Of a stretch of DNA of 64,000 nucleotides, positions 6,796 through 16,840 are shown piece after piece (the stretch's first letter is position 1; every line of letters starts with the position of its first letter). Below the pieces are notes generated by a model that made no database searches, was not told where the DNA came from, and saw only the letters and a list, made by a program, of their open reading frames with translations. The DNA comes from Microbacterium paludicola (GTDB lineage: Bacteria > Actinomycetota > Actinomycetes > Actinomycetales > Microbacteriaceae): positions 124,001 through 188,000 of the forward strand of contig NZ_JADGLL010000001.1 of the NCBI RefSeq assembly GCF_015235415.1. Reading direction: 5' to 3'. A program made the position numbers and the translations under genes.

Positions 6796-7338
6796 ATGGA
6801 GACCTACGTTCTGGCAGGCGGCTGCTTCTGGTGTCTGGATGCGGCGTACCGCGCCCTGCGAGGCGTGGAGAGCGTCGTGTCCGGCTACACGGGCGGCACC
6901 ACGCCGAACCCGACCTACGAGCAGGTCTGCACCGGCGCGACGGGGCACGCCGAGGCGGTGAAGGTGACGTTCGATCCGGAGGTGATCCCGTCCGACGTGA
7001 TCCTCGACGCGTTCTTCACGATGCACGACCCGCGCCAGCTCAACCACCAGGGTGCCGACACCGGCACGCAGTACCGCTCGGCGATGTTCCCCGCCGATGA
7101 CGCGCAGCGGGAGGTCTTCGAGAAGGCCCGCGAGCGCGCCTCCGAGATCTGGGACGCCCCGCTCGGCGAGACCGAGGGCACGATCGTGACGACGATGGAG
7201 CCGCTGCGCAGCTACTACGACGCCGAGGACTACCACCAGGACTTCTTCGCGAAGAACCCGAATCAGGGGTACTGCCTGGCGGTCGCGGTGCCGAAGGTGA
7301 ACAAGGTGCGTGCGCGCTTCGCGGAGTTCGTCGCCTGA
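6796..7338 (+). CDS. msrA: Peptide-methionine (S)-S-oxide reductase
   Basis: 180 aa from the ATG at 6796, preceded by AGAGGAG with seven-base spacing. The catalytic motif GGCFWC is at residues 8-13 with the nucleophilic Cys at 10; GYTGG, YEQVCTGATGHAEAV and YHQDFFAKNPNQGYC follow in the order usual for MsrA, the last holding the candidate resolving Cys. The enzyme reduces methionine-S-sulfoxide in proteins using thioredoxin. An upstream in-frame GTG would add 13 residues but lacks a ribosome site. A strong hairpin follows the stop. Confidence 0.95.
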   Translation: METYVLAGGCFWCLDAAYRALRGVESVVSGYTGGTTPNPTYEQVCTGATGHAEAVKVTFDPEVIPSDVILDAFFTMHDPRQLNHQGADTGTQYRSAMFPADDAQREVFEKARERASEIWDAPLGETEGTIVTTMEPLRSYYDAEDYHQDFFAKNPNQGYCLAVAVPKVNKVRARFAEFVA

Positions 7339-7362
7339 CGGCAGACTCGTCCACAGCAGCCG

Positions 7363-7397
7363 GAATCGCCCCCATCCCTCCCGGATGGGGGCGATTC
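7363..7397 (+). terminator. Terminator after msrA
   Basis: GAATCGCCCCCATCC and GGATGGGGGCGATTC form a perfect 15-bp stem with a 5-base loop, 24 bases after the msrA stop. No clear T tract follows, as is common in high-GC actinobacteria. Confidence 0.75.
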
Positions 7398-7483
7398 GCG
7401 TCTGGCGGGTGCGGATCGCGCCATCCTCGTCGCGAGGCCGAACGGCGGCCGGCCGGGCGACCGGCAAGCGAAGGAGGACGGAC

Positions 7484-8011
7484 ATGACCGACATCATCAC
7501 CATCACGGGCAACATCGCCACACCGCCGGAGCACAAGGTGCTGCCGAGCGGAATCCCCGTCACCCGGTTCCGGGTGGCCAGCGGCACCCGCAAGTTCGAC
7601 CGGGACGCGAACCGCTGGGTCGATGGCCCCACCAACTGGTACAGCGTCTCGGCGTACCGCACCCTGGCGGACAACGCGCGGAACTCGCTCCAGAAGGGCG
7701 AACGCGTCATCGTGACCGGTCGGCTGCGCCTGCGCGCGTGGGAGAACGATGGAAAGAAGGGCATGGAGGCCGAGATCGACGCCGACGCGCTCGGGCACGA
7801 CCTCCTCTTCGGCACGAGCACCTACCGGCGCACCTCGACGCGCACGCCGTCGGCGCAGGACGAGCCGCCGGCCGACGGCGTTCAGGAGGCATGGGCGCTC
7901 CCCGGTGCATCGGCCGACGGTGAGCCCTCCTGGCCGAAGGCGGATGTGCCGACCCAGCCGGCACCCGAAGCGGAGCGCATCTCGGAGCTGGCCGACAGCG
8001 CACCGTTCTGA
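7484..8011 (+). CDS. ssb: Accessory single-stranded DNA-binding protein
   Basis: 175 aa; ATG at 7484 with AAGGAGG seven bases upstream. Residues 1-110 are an OB fold with the SSB pattern ITGNIATPP, FRVASGTRKFDRDANRWVDG (17 residues shown span the L12 region), NWYSVSAYRTLADN and GERVIVTGRLRLRAWE. The tail (about 112-175) is disordered and ends ELADSAPF, lacking the acidic DDDIPF-type tip that recruits repair proteins. It stands alone, not between rpsF and rpsR, so it is likely a second SSB rather than the replicative one. Confidence 0.88.
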   Translation: MTDIITITGNIATPPEHKVLPSGIPVTRFRVASGTRKFDRDANRWVDGPTNWYSVSAYRTLADNARNSLQKGERVIVTGRLRLRAWENDGKKGMEAEIDADALGHDLLFGTSTYRRTSTRTPSAQDEPPADGVQEAWALPGASADGEPSWPKADVPTQPAPEAERISELADSAPF

Positions 8012-8082
8012 GCGGCGCGCGGCGGGCGAGCAGGCGGGCAAGGATCCCGGGGCGCACGTGCGGGCGCCGTAGACTCGAGCGC

Positions 8083-8604
8083 GTGAGCCTGCGACGCGAC
8101 CCGCGATCGACCCGTCGGCGCGTCATGTCGGCGGCCCTCGCGGTCGCCGTCGCGACGGTCCTCGCCGGATGCGACGCCGGTGCCGAGACTCCGCAGCCCA
8201 GCGTGTCGGCACCCGCCGCTTCCGCGCCGACGGCATCGGCCACCGCCACGCCCTCGGCTCCGGCCGAGCCCGTGCTGGTGCCCGAGGGATCCGCCGACGA
8301 CAATCTGCCGTTCTTCACCGCCGTGACCGAGGAGGTCTGGGCGTCGGATCGGCGCGCGGAGGGCCGGGCGTACATCGACGCGCTCGTCGAGGCCGGCTTC
8401 GACAAGGCGACGATGCAGGTGACGCAGGACTACAGCACCGTCGGCAATCCCGCCGAGTCGATGCAGTTCTCGGTGCTCTGGCAGGAGGAGTGCCTCGTCG
8501 GGCAGGTCGGGCCCGATATCGGCGAGGCCATCACGCGTGTGCTTCCGGCCCTCCAGGGCGGAACGGTCTGTCTGCTCGGGGAGACCCGCCCGATCGACTG
8601 GTAG
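8083..8604 (+). CDS. Lipoprotein, function unknown
   Basis: 173 aa from GTG at 8083. A basic N-terminus (RRDPRSTRRR), hydrophobic core and lipobox VLAGC with Cys near residue 29 indicate lipid anchoring outside the cytoplasmic membrane. A Pro/Ala/Ser/Thr-rich linker (about residues 33-70) leads to a C-terminal domain of about 100 residues with three Cys (EECLVG, VCLLGE). TAGACT at 8071-8076, six bases before the GTG, points to a leaderless transcript. I recognise the general actinobacterial lipoprotein type but not a role. Confidence 0.72.
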   Translation: MSLRRDPRSTRRRVMSAALAVAVATVLAGCDAGAETPQPSVSAPAASAPTASATATPSAPAEPVLVPEGSADDNLPFFTAVTEEVWASDRRAEGRAYIDALVEAGFDKATMQVTQDYSTVGNPAESMQFSVLWQEECLVGQVGPDIGEAITRVLPALQGGTVCLLGETRPIDW

Positions 8605-8667
8605 GCACCCGAGCCTCGGCTCATCGACCCGTGCGATCGCGGCCCGGCGCCCTAGACTGGGAGCCAA

Positions 8668-10347
<1,680 letters not shown>

Positions 10348-10354
10348 GCCCACC

Positions 10355-10394
10355 CACGAAGAAGGCCGCCCCGATCGGGGCGGCCTTCTTCGTG
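10355..10394. terminator. Bidirectional terminator between ettA and the ABC importer
   Basis: A perfect 40-bp palindrome (20-bp arms centred on 10374/10375, core CCGATCGG) lies 8 bases after the ettA stop and 11 bases from the convergent stop. Being symmetric, it can stop transcription from both sides. Confidence 0.85.
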
Positions 10395-10404
10395 CGCGTG
10401 AGGA

Positions 10405-11310
10405 TCAGCTGGTGAGCGAGTCCACGTAGTCCTGGTTCTCCTCGGCCCACTGCTCGACGACGGGGCCCCAGTCGTCGGCGCCCTCGTTCTCGTTGAACAT
10501 GAAGTTCTCGAGATCCGAGAGGGTCTCGGTGTCCATCGTGAAGCCGCTGAGCCACTCGGCGACCTCGGGGAAGTCGTCGGCGAAGCCGGTGCGGCCGTAC
10601 GAGCTGAGTGTCTCCGCGTCGCCGAGCGTGCCCTCCGGGTCCTCGAGGTTCTTCAGCGGGAAGGCGCTGTACGCCCAATGCGGCTCCCACAGCGTCACGA
10701 CGATGTTCTCGCCCGCGTCGGTCGCCGCCTGCAGCTCGGCCAGCATCGCGGGGGTCGACGAGGTCTGGAAGTCCATGCCCTCGAGGCCGTAGGTCGGGAT
10801 GGTGCTGTCCTGCACGGCAGCCGTGAGGCCCGCACCGGGCTCGATGCCGACGATCGTGTTGCCGAACTCGTCCGCCGCGCCGGCCAGCTCCGTGAGCGAG
10901 TCGATCGGGGCGTCCTCGTTCACGGCGACCGTGAGCTTGGAATCGTCGTTCCACGTGCCGAGCTTCTCGATCGAGTCGCCGTACTGCGCGAGGTACTCCT
11001 TGTGCGTGACGGGCTCCCACACGTCGGTGGTGAAGTCGTAGTCGCCGTCGGCGAGACCCTGGAAGACGGGCGCCGCGTCGACGTACTCGAGCGTCACGTC
11101 GTAGCCCTGCCGCTCGAGCGCGACCTTCCACAGCTCGGAGGTGGCGATGCCCTCCTCCCAGCCGTTGAAGACGGCGACCGTGAGTTCGCCCTTCGACTCC
11201 TCGCCGCCGGCACCCGCGCCTGCGACGTCCTCGGCCGAGGCGACGCAGCCGGTCAGGCCGAGGGCGCCGACGGCCAGGAGGCCAGTCAGTGTCATAAAAC
11301 GCTTGGTCAT
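10405..11310 (-). CDS. opuAC: Glycine betaine/proline-type ABC transporter substrate-binding lipoprotein
   Basis: 301 aa, ATG at 11310. A lipoprotein signal with LGLTGC places Cys near residue 22. The mature part reads as an OpuAC/ProX-type binding protein: ELTVAVFNGWEEGIATSELWK, DVWEPVTHKEYL, GIEPGAGLTAAVQ, and LWEPHWAYSAFPLKNL, with several Trp that would form the aromatic box for a quaternary amine. The ligand (glycine betaine, proline betaine, choline or carnitine) cannot be fixed from sequence. It is the last gene of the operon, 101 bases after the permease with a small hairpin between. Confidence 0.88.
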   Translation of the reverse strand: MTKRFMTLTGLLAVGALGLTGCVASAEDVAGAGAGGEESKGELTVAVFNGWEEGIATSELWKVALERQGYDVTLEYVDAAPVFQGLADGDYDFTTDVWEPVTHKEYLAQYGDSIEKLGTWNDDSKLTVAVNEDAPIDSLTELAGAADEFGNTIVGIEPGAGLTAAVQDSTIPTYGLEGMDFQTSSTPAMLAELQAATDAGENIVVTLWEPHWAYSAFPLKNLEDPEGTLGDAETLSSYGRTGFADDFPEVAEWLSGFTMDTETLSDLENFMFNENEGADDWGPVVEQWAEENQDYVDSLTS

Positions 11311-11353
11311 GCTGTGATTCCTTTCTCGAGCCGGAGAATCTCCCCGGCCGGAT

Positions 11354-11374
11354 GCATCGGCTGAGCTCCGATGC
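11354..11374 (-). promoter_or_regulatory. Intercistronic hairpin between permease and binding-protein genes
   Basis: GCATCGG and CCGATGC form a 7-bp stem around CTGAGCT (and its complement) within the 101-base gap. In binding-protein-dependent operons such hairpins can stabilise the mRNA so that the binding protein is made in excess; that role is inferred. Confidence 0.35.
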
Positions 11375-11411
11375 CACGTCGCTCCTCGTCGGGGCGGCGC
11401 AGGTCTGTGTG

Positions 11412-12377
11412 TCAGGCGGTCGCCGCGACCGGTTCGGGCGCGGGCGCCCCGGCCGGGAGGGGCTGCCGCCCGCGACGGCGCTGGGCCCGTTCGCGGATCC
11501 AGGCGAAGACGCCCATCCGCTTGCCGAACGCACCCGTGAGGCGATCCAGAACGATCGCGATGATGACGACCGAGATGCCGGCCTCGGCGCCGAGCGCCGT
11601 GTCGAGCGTGCCGAGGCTCTGGACGATGTCGCTGCCGAGGCCGCCCGCGCCCACCATGCCGGCGATGACCACCATCGACAGGGCGAGCATGATCACCTGG
11701 TTGACGCCCGCCATGATGGTCGGCAGGGCGAGGGGCAGCTGGATCTGGCGCAGGATGCGTCCGGGCGAGGAGCCGAACGCGTGCCCGGCCTCCACGACCT
11801 CGCTGTCCACGCCGCGGATGCCGAGCTCTGTCATGCGCACGCCCGGGGCGAGCGCGAAGATGATCGTCGCCACGATGCCGGGGGCCACGCCCACGCGCAG
11901 CAGCACGAGCGCGGGGATCAGCCACACGAACGCGGGCATGGTCTGCAGGAAGTCCAGGATCGGCCGCATCACGCGCGAGACCCCGTCGCTCCTGGCCGCC
12001 AGGATGCCGAGGGGGATCGAGATGAGCAGGGCCCAGAACGTCGCGACGATGACGAGCGACAGCGTCGCCATGGCGTTGTCCCATTGCGCGACGCTCGCGA
12101 TGAGCAGCAGGCCGGCGGTCGTGCCGGCCGCGAAGACCCAGCCGCGCGCGAGCAGCGCGATCACGGCGAAGAGCACGATGATCAGGGACATGCCGGTGAC
12201 GGCGAGCTGTCCGGGGACGATCCAGAAGTAGTCGGCGCCCAGCACGCCGTACAGCACGTCGTACATGCCCTTGAACACAGTGCGGAGCACCGCGAACAGA
12301 CCGGACGCGTTGGCGACCAGCCACGAGACGACGCCTTCGGCGATGTCGCCGATCGGGAGGCGGATCATGCCGTCCAT
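11412..12377 (-). CDS. opuAB: Betaine/proline-type ABC transporter permease
   Basis: 321 aa with about six to seven membrane spans. The permease EAA-type loop is visible as EVVEAGHAFGSSPGRILRQI in the C-terminal half, followed by QLPLALPTIMAGVNQ, matching ProW/OpuAB proteins. The N-terminal tail lies in the cytoplasm or outside as in ProW. The ATG overlaps the ATPase stop by one base (TGATG), so translation is coupled. It forms the channel for the substrate delivered by the lipoprotein at 10405-11310. Confidence 0.92.
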   Translation of the reverse strand: MDGMIRLPIGDIAEGVVSWLVANASGLFAVLRTVFKGMYDVLYGVLGADYFWIVPGQLAVTGMSLIIVLFAVIALLARGWVFAAGTTAGLLLIASVAQWDNAMATLSLVIVATFWALLISIPLGILAARSDGVSRVMRPILDFLQTMPAFVWLIPALVLLRVGVAPGIVATIIFALAPGVRMTELGIRGVDSEVVEAGHAFGSSPGRILRQIQLPLALPTIMAGVNQVIMLALSMVVIAGMVGAGGLGSDIVQSLGTLDTALGAEAGISVVIIAIVLDRLTGAFGKRMGVFAWIRERAQRRRGRQPLPAGAPAPEPVAATA

Positions 12378-13678
12378 CAGCGCACCTCCACCTTCTCGTC
12401 GGCCTGGCCCTCCGTGGCGGCGAGCACCTCGTCGATCACGGCGGTGGGCACGGGCTCACTGGGCAGCATGATCTCCTCCGTGGCGGACGGGCCGGGGCCC
12501 AGGGCCGCGAGCAGCGTGACACGGGGGACGACGCCGACGAGGCGGCCGTCGGCGTCGAGCACGGCAAGCGGCAAGGGCGACTCGACGGCAGGGACGAACA
12601 CGTCCATCAGCACGTCGGTGTCGCGCACCGTGGCGGGGGCCGGCGTGACGATCGACGACAGCGATCGCTCGCCCCGGCGCACCAGCTTGATGGCGTCGCG
12701 GTCGGTGACCATACCGAGCAGCCGGCGGTCCTGGTCGACGACGTAGGCGGCCGACAGGAACGGCTCGCGCATCGCGCGCAGGGCGACGCGGGGCCCGTCG
12801 TGCAGGTCGACGACGGGGCGCGGGCGCTCCATGACGTTGCCCGCGGTCAGCACACGCGCGCGGTCCACGTCCTGCACGAACTGCTCCACGTAGTCGTTCG
12901 CGGGGTCGGTCAGGATGTCCTCGGGCGTGCCGATCTGCACGATCCGGCCGTCACGCATCACCGCGATGCGGTCGCCGAGCAGCATCGCCTCGTTCAGATC
13001 GTGCGTGATGAACACGATGGTCTTGCCGAGCTTCTGCTGCAGCTCCAGCAGCTGATCCTGCATCTCGCGCCGGATCAGCGGGTCCAGCGCGCTGAACGCC
13101 TCGTCCATGAGCAGGATGTCGGTGTCGGCGGCCAGCGCACGGGCGATGCCCACGCGCTGCTTCATGCCTCCCGACAGCTGCGAAGGCAACTTGTCGCCCC
13201 AGCCGCCGAGACCGACGAGCTCGAGGACCTCCTGCGCGCGGCGCAGGCGCTCGGCGCGGCCGACGCCCTTGATCTCCAGCGGGTACGCGACGTTCGCCGC
13301 GACGGTCCGGTGGGGTAGCAGGGCGAAGTGCTGGAACACCATGGACACGCGGTCCTGGCGGATCCGGCGCAGCCGCTTGGCAGGCGCGCCGGTGAGGGCG
13401 TCGCCGCCCACCTCGATCGTGCCGGAGCTTGTCTCGAGCAGGCCGTTGAGCATGCGGATCAGGGTCGACTTGCCCGAGCCGGACAGTCCCATCACCACGA
13501 AGATCTCGCCGCGATGCACCTCGAACGAGGCATCGATCACGGCGGCGGTGGTGCCGGGGTCCAGTTCGTGGCGGGGGGTGCCGGAGCCCAGGCGCTCGAC
13601 GGCTTCGGCGGGGCGACGCCCGAACACCTTGTACAGGTTCCGGGCTCTCAGGGCGGTGGAGCGGTCGTTGTCGGTCAC
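12377..13678 (-). CDS. opuAA: Betaine/proline-type ABC transporter ATP-binding protein with CBS pair
   Basis: 433 aa from GTG at 13678, chosen because AGAGGAG precedes it by four bases; the longer open frame upstream is Arg/Pro-rich and not family-like. Walker [10 protein letters not shown] at about 64-72, signature [15 protein letters not shown] near 170, Walker [13 protein letters not shown] near 190. Residues 290-433 form two CBS domains ([20 protein letters not shown] and a second [16 protein letters not shown]), the usual ionic-strength or nucleotide sensor of OpuA-type systems. It drives uptake through the permease it overlaps. Confidence 0.92.
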   Translation of the reverse strand: MTDNDRSTALRARNLYKVFGRRPAEAVERLGSGTPRHELDPGTTAAVIDASFEVHRGEIFVVMGLSGSGKSTLIRMLNGLLETSSGTIEVGGDALTGAPAKRLRRIRQDRVSMVFQHFALLPHRTVAANVAYPLEIKGVGRAERLRRAQEVLELVGLGGWGDKLPSQLSGGMKQRVGIARALAADTDILLMDEAFSALDPLIRREMQDQLLELQQKLGKTIVFITHDLNEAMLLGDRIAVMRDGRIVQIGTPEDILTDPANDYVEQFVQDVDRARVLTAGNVMERPRPVVDLHDGPRVALRAMREPFLSAAYVVDQDRRLLGMVTDRDAIKLVRRGERSLSSIVTPAPATVRDTDVLMDVFVPAVESPLPLAVLDADGRLVGVVPRVTLLAALGPGPSATEEIMLPSEPVPTAVIDEVLAATEGQADEKVEVR

Positions 13679-14115
13679 GTTCTCCTCTGCCGGGCGACAC
13701 GACGGATGTCGGTCGATCGGTGATCGGTCACGGTCCGGGCAGACGATGGAGCGACGCAGCGGCGCCGCACACGCGGCCGCCGGTTCGGCGGCGATCGTCG
13801 GCCATACGAATGCCATTCGGGCTGGCACGCGCGGTCCTGGGCGGGTCGCGAGCCCGGATCGTGTCGGACGCGTCGCCCGGGCTCCCTCGGCCTCCACCGG
13901 GGCGCACAGCGCGCTGTCCCGGGAGGGCCACGCCTAGGCTAGCAACGCCTCGCGAGCAGGGGAGACTCCCGATCAGCGGCAGTGGACGTCGGCTGGGCCG
14001 CGTCATTCCGCGGCTCTGGGTGCGATCCGCGAGTGGAATCGGCGCGGCCTCACCGTTACCTGATCGTGACCATTGCGGGGCCTGAGCGCATCCCGACGAC
14101 GAGAGAGAGCACCGC
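13679..14115. other. 437-base intergenic region between opuAA and a thioesterase gene
   Basis: The divergent genes here leave the longest gene-free stretch in the window. Open frames crossing it are Arg/Pro/Ser-rich on both strands and do not look like proteins. Palindromic words around 13905-13925 (CCCGGGACAGCGCGCTG on the minus strand) and a TAGCCT/TAGGCT pair around 13934-13943 could belong to promoters of either gene. If the importer starts near 13930, its mRNA has a leader of roughly 250 bases. I recognise no known riboswitch in it. Confidence 0.5.
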
Positions 14116-14595
14116 ATGACCCGCGTCCACATCCCGATCCATCGTCGCTGGGGCGACCTCGACGCCCTCGGGCACGTGAACAACACCTCGATGCTGAAAC
14201 TCCTGGAGGAAGCGCGCCTGCGCGCGTTCTGGAGGTCCGCGGACCCCCAGGATCAGGCGCCGACTGCGGTCTTCGACGCCAGCGTGCTCGAGGGCGGGGG
14301 AGCGGTCGCCACCCTCATCGCTCGGCAGGAGATCGAGTACCTCGCTCCCGTGCCGTACGAGCACAAGCCGCTCGACGTGCAGATCTGGCTCGGCCGGATC
14401 GGCGGGGCGAGCGCCGAGGTCTGCTACGAGGTCTACAGCCCGTTCGGGAGCGATCCTCAGGTCTGCTACGCGCGGGCATCCGCGGTGGTCGTGCTCGTCG
14501 ACACCGCGACCGGGCGTCCGACGCGGCTCTCGGACGAGGTCCGGGAGACGTGGGCGCCGTACGTCGAGGAGCCGATCAGCTTCGCGCGTCGCTGA
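14116..14595 (+). CDS. Acyl-CoA thioesterase, 4HBT (YbgC/FcbC) hot-dog fold
   Basis: 159 aa; ATG at 14116 after a GAGAGAGAG ribosome site. RWGDLDALGHVNNTSML near residues 10-26 is the 4HBT signature with the catalytic Asp (D15) and the H-V-N-N turn. The segment ARQEIEYLAPVPYEHKPLDV and a C-terminal TRLSDEVRETWAPY follow as in actinobacterial thioesterases of this group. It would hydrolyse an acyl- or aryl-CoA thioester in the cytoplasm; substrate unknown. The sufS gene starts 82 bases after its stop on the same strand, which may be coincidental. Confidence 0.82.
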   Translation: MTRVHIPIHRRWGDLDALGHVNNTSMLKLLEEARLRAFWRSADPQDQAPTAVFDASVLEGGGAVATLIARQEIEYLAPVPYEHKPLDVQIWLGRIGGASAEVCYEVYSPFGSDPQVCYARASAVVVLVDTATGRPTRLSDEVRETWAPYVEEPISFARR

Positions 14596-14677
14596 GCGAT
14601 CCCACAGCCTGAGGCGCCCGACGGCGCCACGGATGGGGGAGACTGGAGGACGGCCTTCTCGCCGGACAGGGAGCCTG

Positions 14678-15937
14678 ATGCACACCACCTCGACCACGCC
14701 CTCCGCGTTCGCGCGCGACGCGTACCCGTACCTGCGCAGCAACGCCGAACGGACCTATCTCGACTCGGCGGCGACCTCGCAGCGCCCCGATGCGGTGCTC
14801 GAGGCGGAGGACGTCTTCGCTCGCACGCAGTACGCCGCGGTCCACCGCGGCTCGAGCATGGCGACCGGCGAGGCGACCTGGGCGTTCGAGGGAGCACGCG
14901 AGACCATCGCGGGGTTCGTGGGAGCCGGCGACCGCGAGATCGTGTTCACCGAGAACGCCACCGACGCCCTGAACGTGATCGCGCTCGGCCTGTCGGACGC
15001 CGCGACCTTCGGTGCTCCCGACCTCGCCTTCGGACCTGGCGACGAGATCGTCATCACGGAGGCCGAGCACCACGCGAACCTCATCCCGTGGCAGCGTCTC
15101 GCGCGCCGCACCGGAGCCACGCTGCGGGTCGTGCCGGTGGACGAGAGCGGCCTCTGGACCATCGACGACCTCACCGCCGTCGTGACCGAGCGGACGCGCC
15201 TCATCGCCTTCGCTCACGTCTCGAACGTCACCGGATACATCGCCCCGGTCGCCGACGTCGTGCAGGTCGCGCGTCAGGCCGGCGCGCTGACGGTGCTGGA
15301 TGCGTGCCAGTCGGCCCCGCACCTGTCGCTCGACCTCGGTGCGCTCGGCGTCGACTTCGCCGCGTTCTCGTCGCACAAGATGCTGGGCCCGACCGGCGTC
15401 GGCGCGCTGTACGGCCGCGCCGAGCTGCTCGACCAGCTGCCGCCCGCGCGCACCGGCGGGTCGACGATCACCACGGTCACGCTCCAGGACGCCGAGTTCC
15501 TGCCGTCGCCACAGCGCTTCGAGGCCGGCACGCAGCCCGTGACCCAGGCTGTCGGCTTCGGCGCCGCGGCCGCATACCTGTCGGCCATCGGCATGGACCG
15601 CGTCCGCGCGCACGAGGCCGAGATGGCCGGCCTGCTCGTCGATGCCGTGCGGGCGGTCCCCGGGACGCGGCTCTTCGGGCCGCCCGCGGGCGCCGAACGC
15701 GCCGGCCTCGTCAGCTTCGTCGTCGACGGGGTCCACTCCCACGACGTCGGTCAGTTCCTGGATGACCGCGGCATCACCGTGCGCACGGGACACCACTGCG
15801 CCCAGCCGCTTCACCGCAGGCTCGGCGTCGCCGCCACGACGCGGGCAAGCGCGTACGTCTACACGACAGCGGACGACGTCGCCCGCTTCGGCGCGGCCCT
15901 CGCCGAGGTGCGCGCGTTCTTCGGAGCCGACCGATGA
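14678..15937 (+). CDS. sufS: SufS-type cysteine desulfurase
   Basis: 419 aa from ATG at 14678 with AGGGAG five bases upstream. PLP enzyme landmarks: EAEHHANLIPWQ (His stacking on the ring), DACQSAPH, Schiff-base Lys in SSHKMLGPTG near residue 233, and the active-site loop RTGHHCAQPLH with nucleophilic Cys near 374, as in group II (SufS/CsdA) enzymes. It removes sulfur from cysteine to give a persulfide passed to SufU. The sufU start overlaps its stop (ATGA). No sufBCD genes are in this window, so the main suf operon, if present, is elsewhere. Confidence 0.93.
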   Translation: MHTTSTTPSAFARDAYPYLRSNAERTYLDSAATSQRPDAVLEAEDVFARTQYAAVHRGSSMATGEATWAFEGARETIAGFVGAGDREIVFTENATDALNVIALGLSDAATFGAPDLAFGPGDEIVITEAEHHANLIPWQRLARRTGATLRVVPVDESGLWTIDDLTAVVTERTRLIAFAHVSNVTGYIAPVADVVQVARQAGALTVLDACQSAPHLSLDLGALGVDFAAFSSHKMLGPTGVGALYGRAELLDQLPPARTGGSTITTVTLQDAEFLPSPQRFEAGTQPVTQAVGFGAAAAYLSAIGMDRVRAHEAEMAGLLVDAVRAVPGTRLFGPPAGAERAGLVSFVVDGVHSHDVGQFLDDRGITVRTGHHCAQPLHRRLGVAATTRASAYVYTTADDVARFGAALAEVRAFFGADR

Positions 15938-16371
15938 GCGCCGAGCTGGAGGAGCTGTACCGCGAGGTCATCCTCGATCACTCCCGCAACCCGCAGGGGA
16001 AGGGCGATCCGACAACCGCCGCCCACACCCACCATGAGCTCAACCCGTCGTGCGGCGACGAGATCACCATGGGCGTCACGGTGGGCGAGGACGGCCGGAT
16101 CACCCGGCTCGTCTGGGACGGTCAGGGCTGCAGCATCTCGATGGCCTCCGCCTCGGTGATGGCCGACATGCTCGCCGAGGCGTCGAAGGCCGAGGCGCTG
16201 GAGCGGATCGAGGAGTTCCGCACGATGCTGCGCTCCCGCGGCGCGGGCGAGCCGCCGGAGTCGCTCGAGGACGCCGCCGCCTTCCAGGGCGTCGCGAAGT
16301 ACGTGATGCGCATCAAGTGCGCGATGCTCGGCTGGGTCGCCCTGGAGGCCTGCCTGAACCAGACGGCGTAA
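15934..16371 (+). CDS. sufU: SufU-type zinc-dependent sulfurtransferase
   Basis: 145 aa, coupled to sufS by a 4-bp overlap. Cys residues at about 40 (SCGDEIT, followed by Asp 42), 66 (GQGCSISMAS) and 129 (IKCAMLGW) are the zinc ligands and acceptor Cys of SufU; the roughly 18-residue insertion between the second and third Cys that distinguishes SufU from IscU is present (SRGAGEPPESLEDAAAFQG). It accepts sulfur from SufS by Cys-zinc ligand exchange and passes it to the SufB scaffold. Confidence 0.94.
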   Translation: MSAELEELYREVILDHSRNPQGKGDPTTAAHTHHELNPSCGDEITMGVTVGEDGRITRLVWDGQGCSISMASASVMADMLAEASKAEALERIEEFRTMLRSRGAGEPPESLEDAAAFQGVAKYVMRIKCAMLGWVALEACLNQTA

Positions 16372-16379
16372 CGGGCGCG

Positions 16380-16754
16380 TCACTCCTCCCGCGGCACAAG
16401 ACCACGCAGGATGGCCGCGTGGCGCAGCAGGAACGCGCGCTCGTCGAGCTTCTTCCGGCGCAGCCAGCCGGTGACCTCCGCGTTGTGCTTGCTCGCGTTG
16501 CACGACGCGCAGGCCGGGACGACGTTCTCGAGCGTGTAGCGACCCCCACGCGAGATCGGCAGGATGCAGTCGCGTTGGAGCGCGGGCCCGTCGGCGCCGC
16601 AGTACGCGCATCCCGCCCACGCCTCCAGCAGCTGCTGCCACTGATCGGCGCTGAGGTCGTTGTCCACCCGCGCAAGTCTGCGCTGCCGCCGCTTCGCATA
16701 GCGCGAGCGAGCCGCGGGGGACAGGCGAGCGGACGAGAGATCGCGGCGGGGCAT
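16380..16754 (-). CDS. HNH endonuclease-domain protein
   Basis: 124 aa. AGCAYCGADG near residue 48 and PACASCNASKHNAEV near 84 supply two CxxC zinc pairs, and between them DCILPISRGGRYTLENVVP gives the D-x-I-P-x-S-x-G-G pattern of the classical HNH fold (with a Pro-Ile-Ser in place of His). The N-terminus is strongly basic (RSRYAKRRQRR). Likely a nicking or cutting nuclease of unknown target. TAGTCT six bases before the ATG suggests leaderless transcription; that promoter lies within a 49-bp direct repeat shared with the S41 peptidase gene. Confidence 0.78.
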   Translation of the reverse strand: MPRRDLSSARLSPAARSRYAKRRQRRLARVDNDLSADQWQQLLEAWAGCAYCGADGPALQRDCILPISRGGRYTLENVVPACASCNASKHNAEVTGWLRRKKLDERAFLLRHAAILRGLVPREE

Positions 16755-16792
16755 GGGCCGAGACTACGCGCCGGGGACGCGGAGCATGATCT
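16744..16792. repeat. 49-bp direct repeat, copy A (promoter and start of HNH gene)
   Basis: Matches copy B (17766-17814) at 47 of 49 positions. It runs from codon 4 of the HNH gene through its ATG (complement of 16752-16754), the 6-base gap, the TAGTCT -10 box (complement of 16761-16766) and the upstream -35 region. Confidence 0.85.
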
Positions 16793-16840
16793 GCGCCGCA
16801 CCGTCGCGATCTTCGCCCTCGGTGCATCCGCCGATCGCGC

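Noticed and set aside
13720..14085. Open frame in the long intergenic region
   Set aside because: Arg/Pro/Ser-rich, no start signal and no similarity to real proteins in pattern.
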